Below the pieces are notes generated by a model. It did not search any database. It saw only the letters and a program-made list of their open reading frames with translations, and was not told where the DNA came from. Source: an uncultured Eubacteriales bacterium (GTDB lineage Bacteria; Bacillota; Clostridia; Oscillospirales; Oscillospiraceae). Taken from it: a stretch of DNA of 7,788 nucleotides. The position numbers and the translations under genes were made by a program. Each line of letters begins with the position of its first letter. The stretch's first letter is position 1. The stretch spans positions 1-7,788 of the forward strand of contig CAJLWS010000064.1 of assembly GCA_905210385.1 (NCBI GenBank), written 5' to 3'. Below are positions 7,006 to 7,788 of this stretch, one piece after another.

Positions 7006-7081
7006 GCGAGTGTAGCTCATCTGGTAGAGCGCCACCTTGCCAAGGTGGAGGTAGCGAGTTCGAGCCTCGTCACTCGCTCCA
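7006..7081 (+). tRNA. tRNA-Gly (anticodon GCC), CCA encoded
   Basis: The full cloverleaf can be built by hand. The acceptor stem GCGAGTG (7006-7012) pairs perfectly with CACTCGC (7071-7077). The D-arm is GCTC/GAGC (7015-7018 and 7027-7030). The anticodon stem CCACC/GGTGG (7032-7036 and 7044-7048) encloses TTGCCAA with anticodon GCC at 7039-7041. There is a five-base variable loop, and a T-stem GCGAG/CTCGT (7054-7058 and 7066-7070) around TTCGAGC. The discriminator is T at 7078 and CCA (7079-7081) is encoded. GCC reads GGC and GGU glycine codons. It stands alone, with its own promoter and terminator. Confidence 0.97.
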
Positions 7082-7118
7082 AAAAGAAAGACACGCTGAA
7101 AAGCGTGTCTTTCTTTTT
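7081..7118 (+). terminator. Rho-independent terminator of tRNA-Gly, perfect 17-bp stem
   Basis: Bases 7081-7097 are exactly complementary to 7102-7118, with a GAAA loop at 7098-7101. The 3' arm ends in TTTCTTTTT, which acts as the U-tract, and the matching A-run on the 5' side would make it work on the opposite strand too. The first base of the stem is the A of the tRNA's encoded CCA. Confidence 0.93.
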
Positions 7119-7125
7119 GGGTTCC

Positions 7126-7257
7126 GCCGCCTAAAAGGGCGGCTCCACCCTTCGGTATCCGAATGCTTGGGGGCGGCAAAGCCGCCCCTGCGCCAAGGTT
7201 TTGGCCTGCGGCCAAAACGCTTGTACGCCGCAAAAGCGGCGCGGCCCAGAAGGGCCG
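7126..7257. repeat. Array of short GC-rich palindromes (REP/BIME-like intergenic element)
   Basis: Six stem-loops in about 130 bases: GCCGCC 7126-7131 with GGCGGC 7138-7143; TTCGG 7151-7155 with CCGAA 7159-7163; GGGGCGGC 7170-7177 with GCCGCCCC 7181-7188; GTTTTGGCC 7198-7206 with GGCCAAAAC 7210-7218; CGCCGC 7226-7231 with GCGGCG 7236-7241; CGGCCC 7242-7247 with GGGCCG 7252-7257. Loops are 3-6 bases. There is no coding signal. The density and small loops resemble dispersed palindromic repeats of high-copy intergenic elements; that it recurs in the genome is inference. Confidence 0.65.
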
Positions 7258-7590
7258 TTTGCCGGCTCTTCTGCAGCGGTCCCGTCAATCCAAAATGTCG
7301 ATTTTAACCGCCCCTTCCAAAAATTGACCGCTGTGAGCCGCTTTTTAATGGTTTGCAGCGGTTTTTAATTATCATTTTTTTGGGCAGCTTTGTCGCTCTG
7401 GCGGAATGATTTTATATATTTTCCGCTGTATACCTGCAAATTGGCTTCAAACTTTTCCCGGTTTTTCCAATGAGGAGCGGGTGCATATTTCCAAAAATCC
7501 GGAGCCCGCATGAACACCGGAAAAATCGCACAGGCACTGAAAATAAGGCCACGTCAGAGCCACTTTTCATTTGCAAATGGCAAACTCGGA
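7258..7590. other. Non-coding, AT-richer intergenic stretch with several inverted repeats
   Basis: No convincing gene. Visible structure: ACCGCTG 7327-7333 with CAGCGGT 7356-7362, followed by a short T-run (terminator-like but with a 22-base loop); GCGGAA 7401-7406 with TTCCGC 7421-7426 around an AT-rich centre; and the perfect 12-base palindrome CATTTGCAAATG at 7568-7579. A 48-codon frame runs from ATG 7510 to TAA 7656 with GGAG 5 bases upstream, but it has no recognisable features and I do not call it a gene. Confidence 0.5.
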
Positions 7591-7594
7591 GTAT

Positions 7595-7635
7595 ACCACA
7601 AACAGGCTTTTATGACTTGTGGTGTAAGGCTTTTT
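7595..7635 (+). terminator. Possible terminator-like dyad upstream of the candidate RNA
   Basis: ACCACAA (7595-7601) is complementary to TTGTGGT (7617-7623) across a 15-base loop, and a run of five T lies at 7631-7635. The gap between stem and T-run is longer than in a standard terminator, so this may instead be a protein-binding dyad. AGGCTTTT occurs twice, at 7604-7611 and 7627-7634. Confidence 0.3.
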
Positions 7636-7669
7636 CTATTATCCAGGAGATATTAAGTATTGTTGTAGA

Positions 7670-7788
7670 TGGGTAATCCCTGCGCCTCACCCGTTGAGTG
7701 GGATGATGAGCAATTGACCCTCCCCATGGATAAATCCAGGTGTTTTATGCCGCAGCTTGGTAAGGTTAAGGCTGAAAGGCTGAGAATA
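7670..7788 (+). ncRNA. Candidate structured RNA, 5' part, runs off the window (strand and boundaries tentative)
   Basis: No reading frame explains this stretch, yet complementary segments nest: CTGCG 7680-7684 with CGCAG 7751-7755 closes the region; CTCA 7686-7689 with TGAG 7707-7710 and CCC 7690-7692 with GGG 7700-7702 form an inner arm; CC-A-TGGA (7724-7730) with TCCA-GG (7735-7740) forms a hairpin with a TAAA loop and one bulged A. CACC 7688-7691 could alternatively pair with GGTG 7739-7742. GGCTGA is repeated at 7770-7775 and 7778-7783. It matches no riboswitch, tmRNA, SRP or RNase P signature I know. The raiA-type RNA of Firmicutes is one family worth testing, but this is a guess. Confidence 0.35.

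Noticed and set aside
6952..7134. 60-codon + strand frame and matching minus-strand frames across the tRNA
   Set aside because: They run through the tRNA-Gly gene and its terminator, so they are not protein-coding.
7126..7257. CRISPR array
   Set aside because: The stems are all different, and there are no regularly spaced identical repeats or unique spacers.
7470..7676. 68-codon + strand frame
   Set aside because: No convincing ribosome binding site, no recognisable sequence character, and it overlaps dyads and the start of the candidate RNA.

Overview
The window looks like chromosomal DNA from a moderately GC-rich gut-type Firmicute. My best guess is class Clostridia, Oscillospiraceae or a neighbour (Flavonifractor, Oscillibacter, Intestinimonas-like). 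That guess rests on AGGAGG-type ribosome binding sites, TTG starts, a YitT-family membrane protein, a cysteine-bearing LUD protein and a divergent second type IIA topoisomerase pair. It is inference from protein flavour, not a database match. All recognisable genes lie on the + strand.

Positions 1-4248 hold a topoisomerase cluster. First comes the 3' part of a GyrB/ParE-like ATPase subunit (transducer end, Toprim, C-terminal motif). Next is a small membrane-anchored protein of unknown function (1204-1626). Then comes a decayed REP-associated (IS200/Y1-like) transposase that has lost its HUH catalytic region and changed frame (1629-1992). Last is a complete GyrA/ParC-like subunit with a TTG start (1999-4248). 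The transposase remnant sits between the two subunit genes, and the Shine-Dalgarno sequence of the second lies inside the remnant's last codons. The two subunits should form one A2B2 enzyme, most likely topoisomerase IV-like.

Positions 4281-6882 continue in the same direction with short gaps: a YitT-family membrane protein (DUF161 plus DUF2179), a LUD-domain protein with a C-terminal cysteine cluster, and a predicted lipoprotein of unknown role whose C-terminus vaguely resembles a transglutaminase-like fold without its catalytic residues. Spacing suggests co-transcription, but no functional link between them is evident.

Positions 6964-7118 are a compact tRNA-Gly(GCC) unit: consensus promoter with 17-bp spacing, tRNA with encoded CCA, and a perfect 17-bp inverted-repeat terminator that starts at the CCA adenine.

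Positions 7119-7788 hold no convincing protein gene. Its first part (7126-7257) is a dense series of short GC-rich hairpins, probably a dispersed palindromic repeat. An AT-richer stretch with several inverted repeats and a 12-bp palindrome follows. From about 7670 to the window edge there is sequence with nested complementary segments that may be the 5' part of a structured non-coding RNA. That end and the hairpin array are the parts least explained by known genes.
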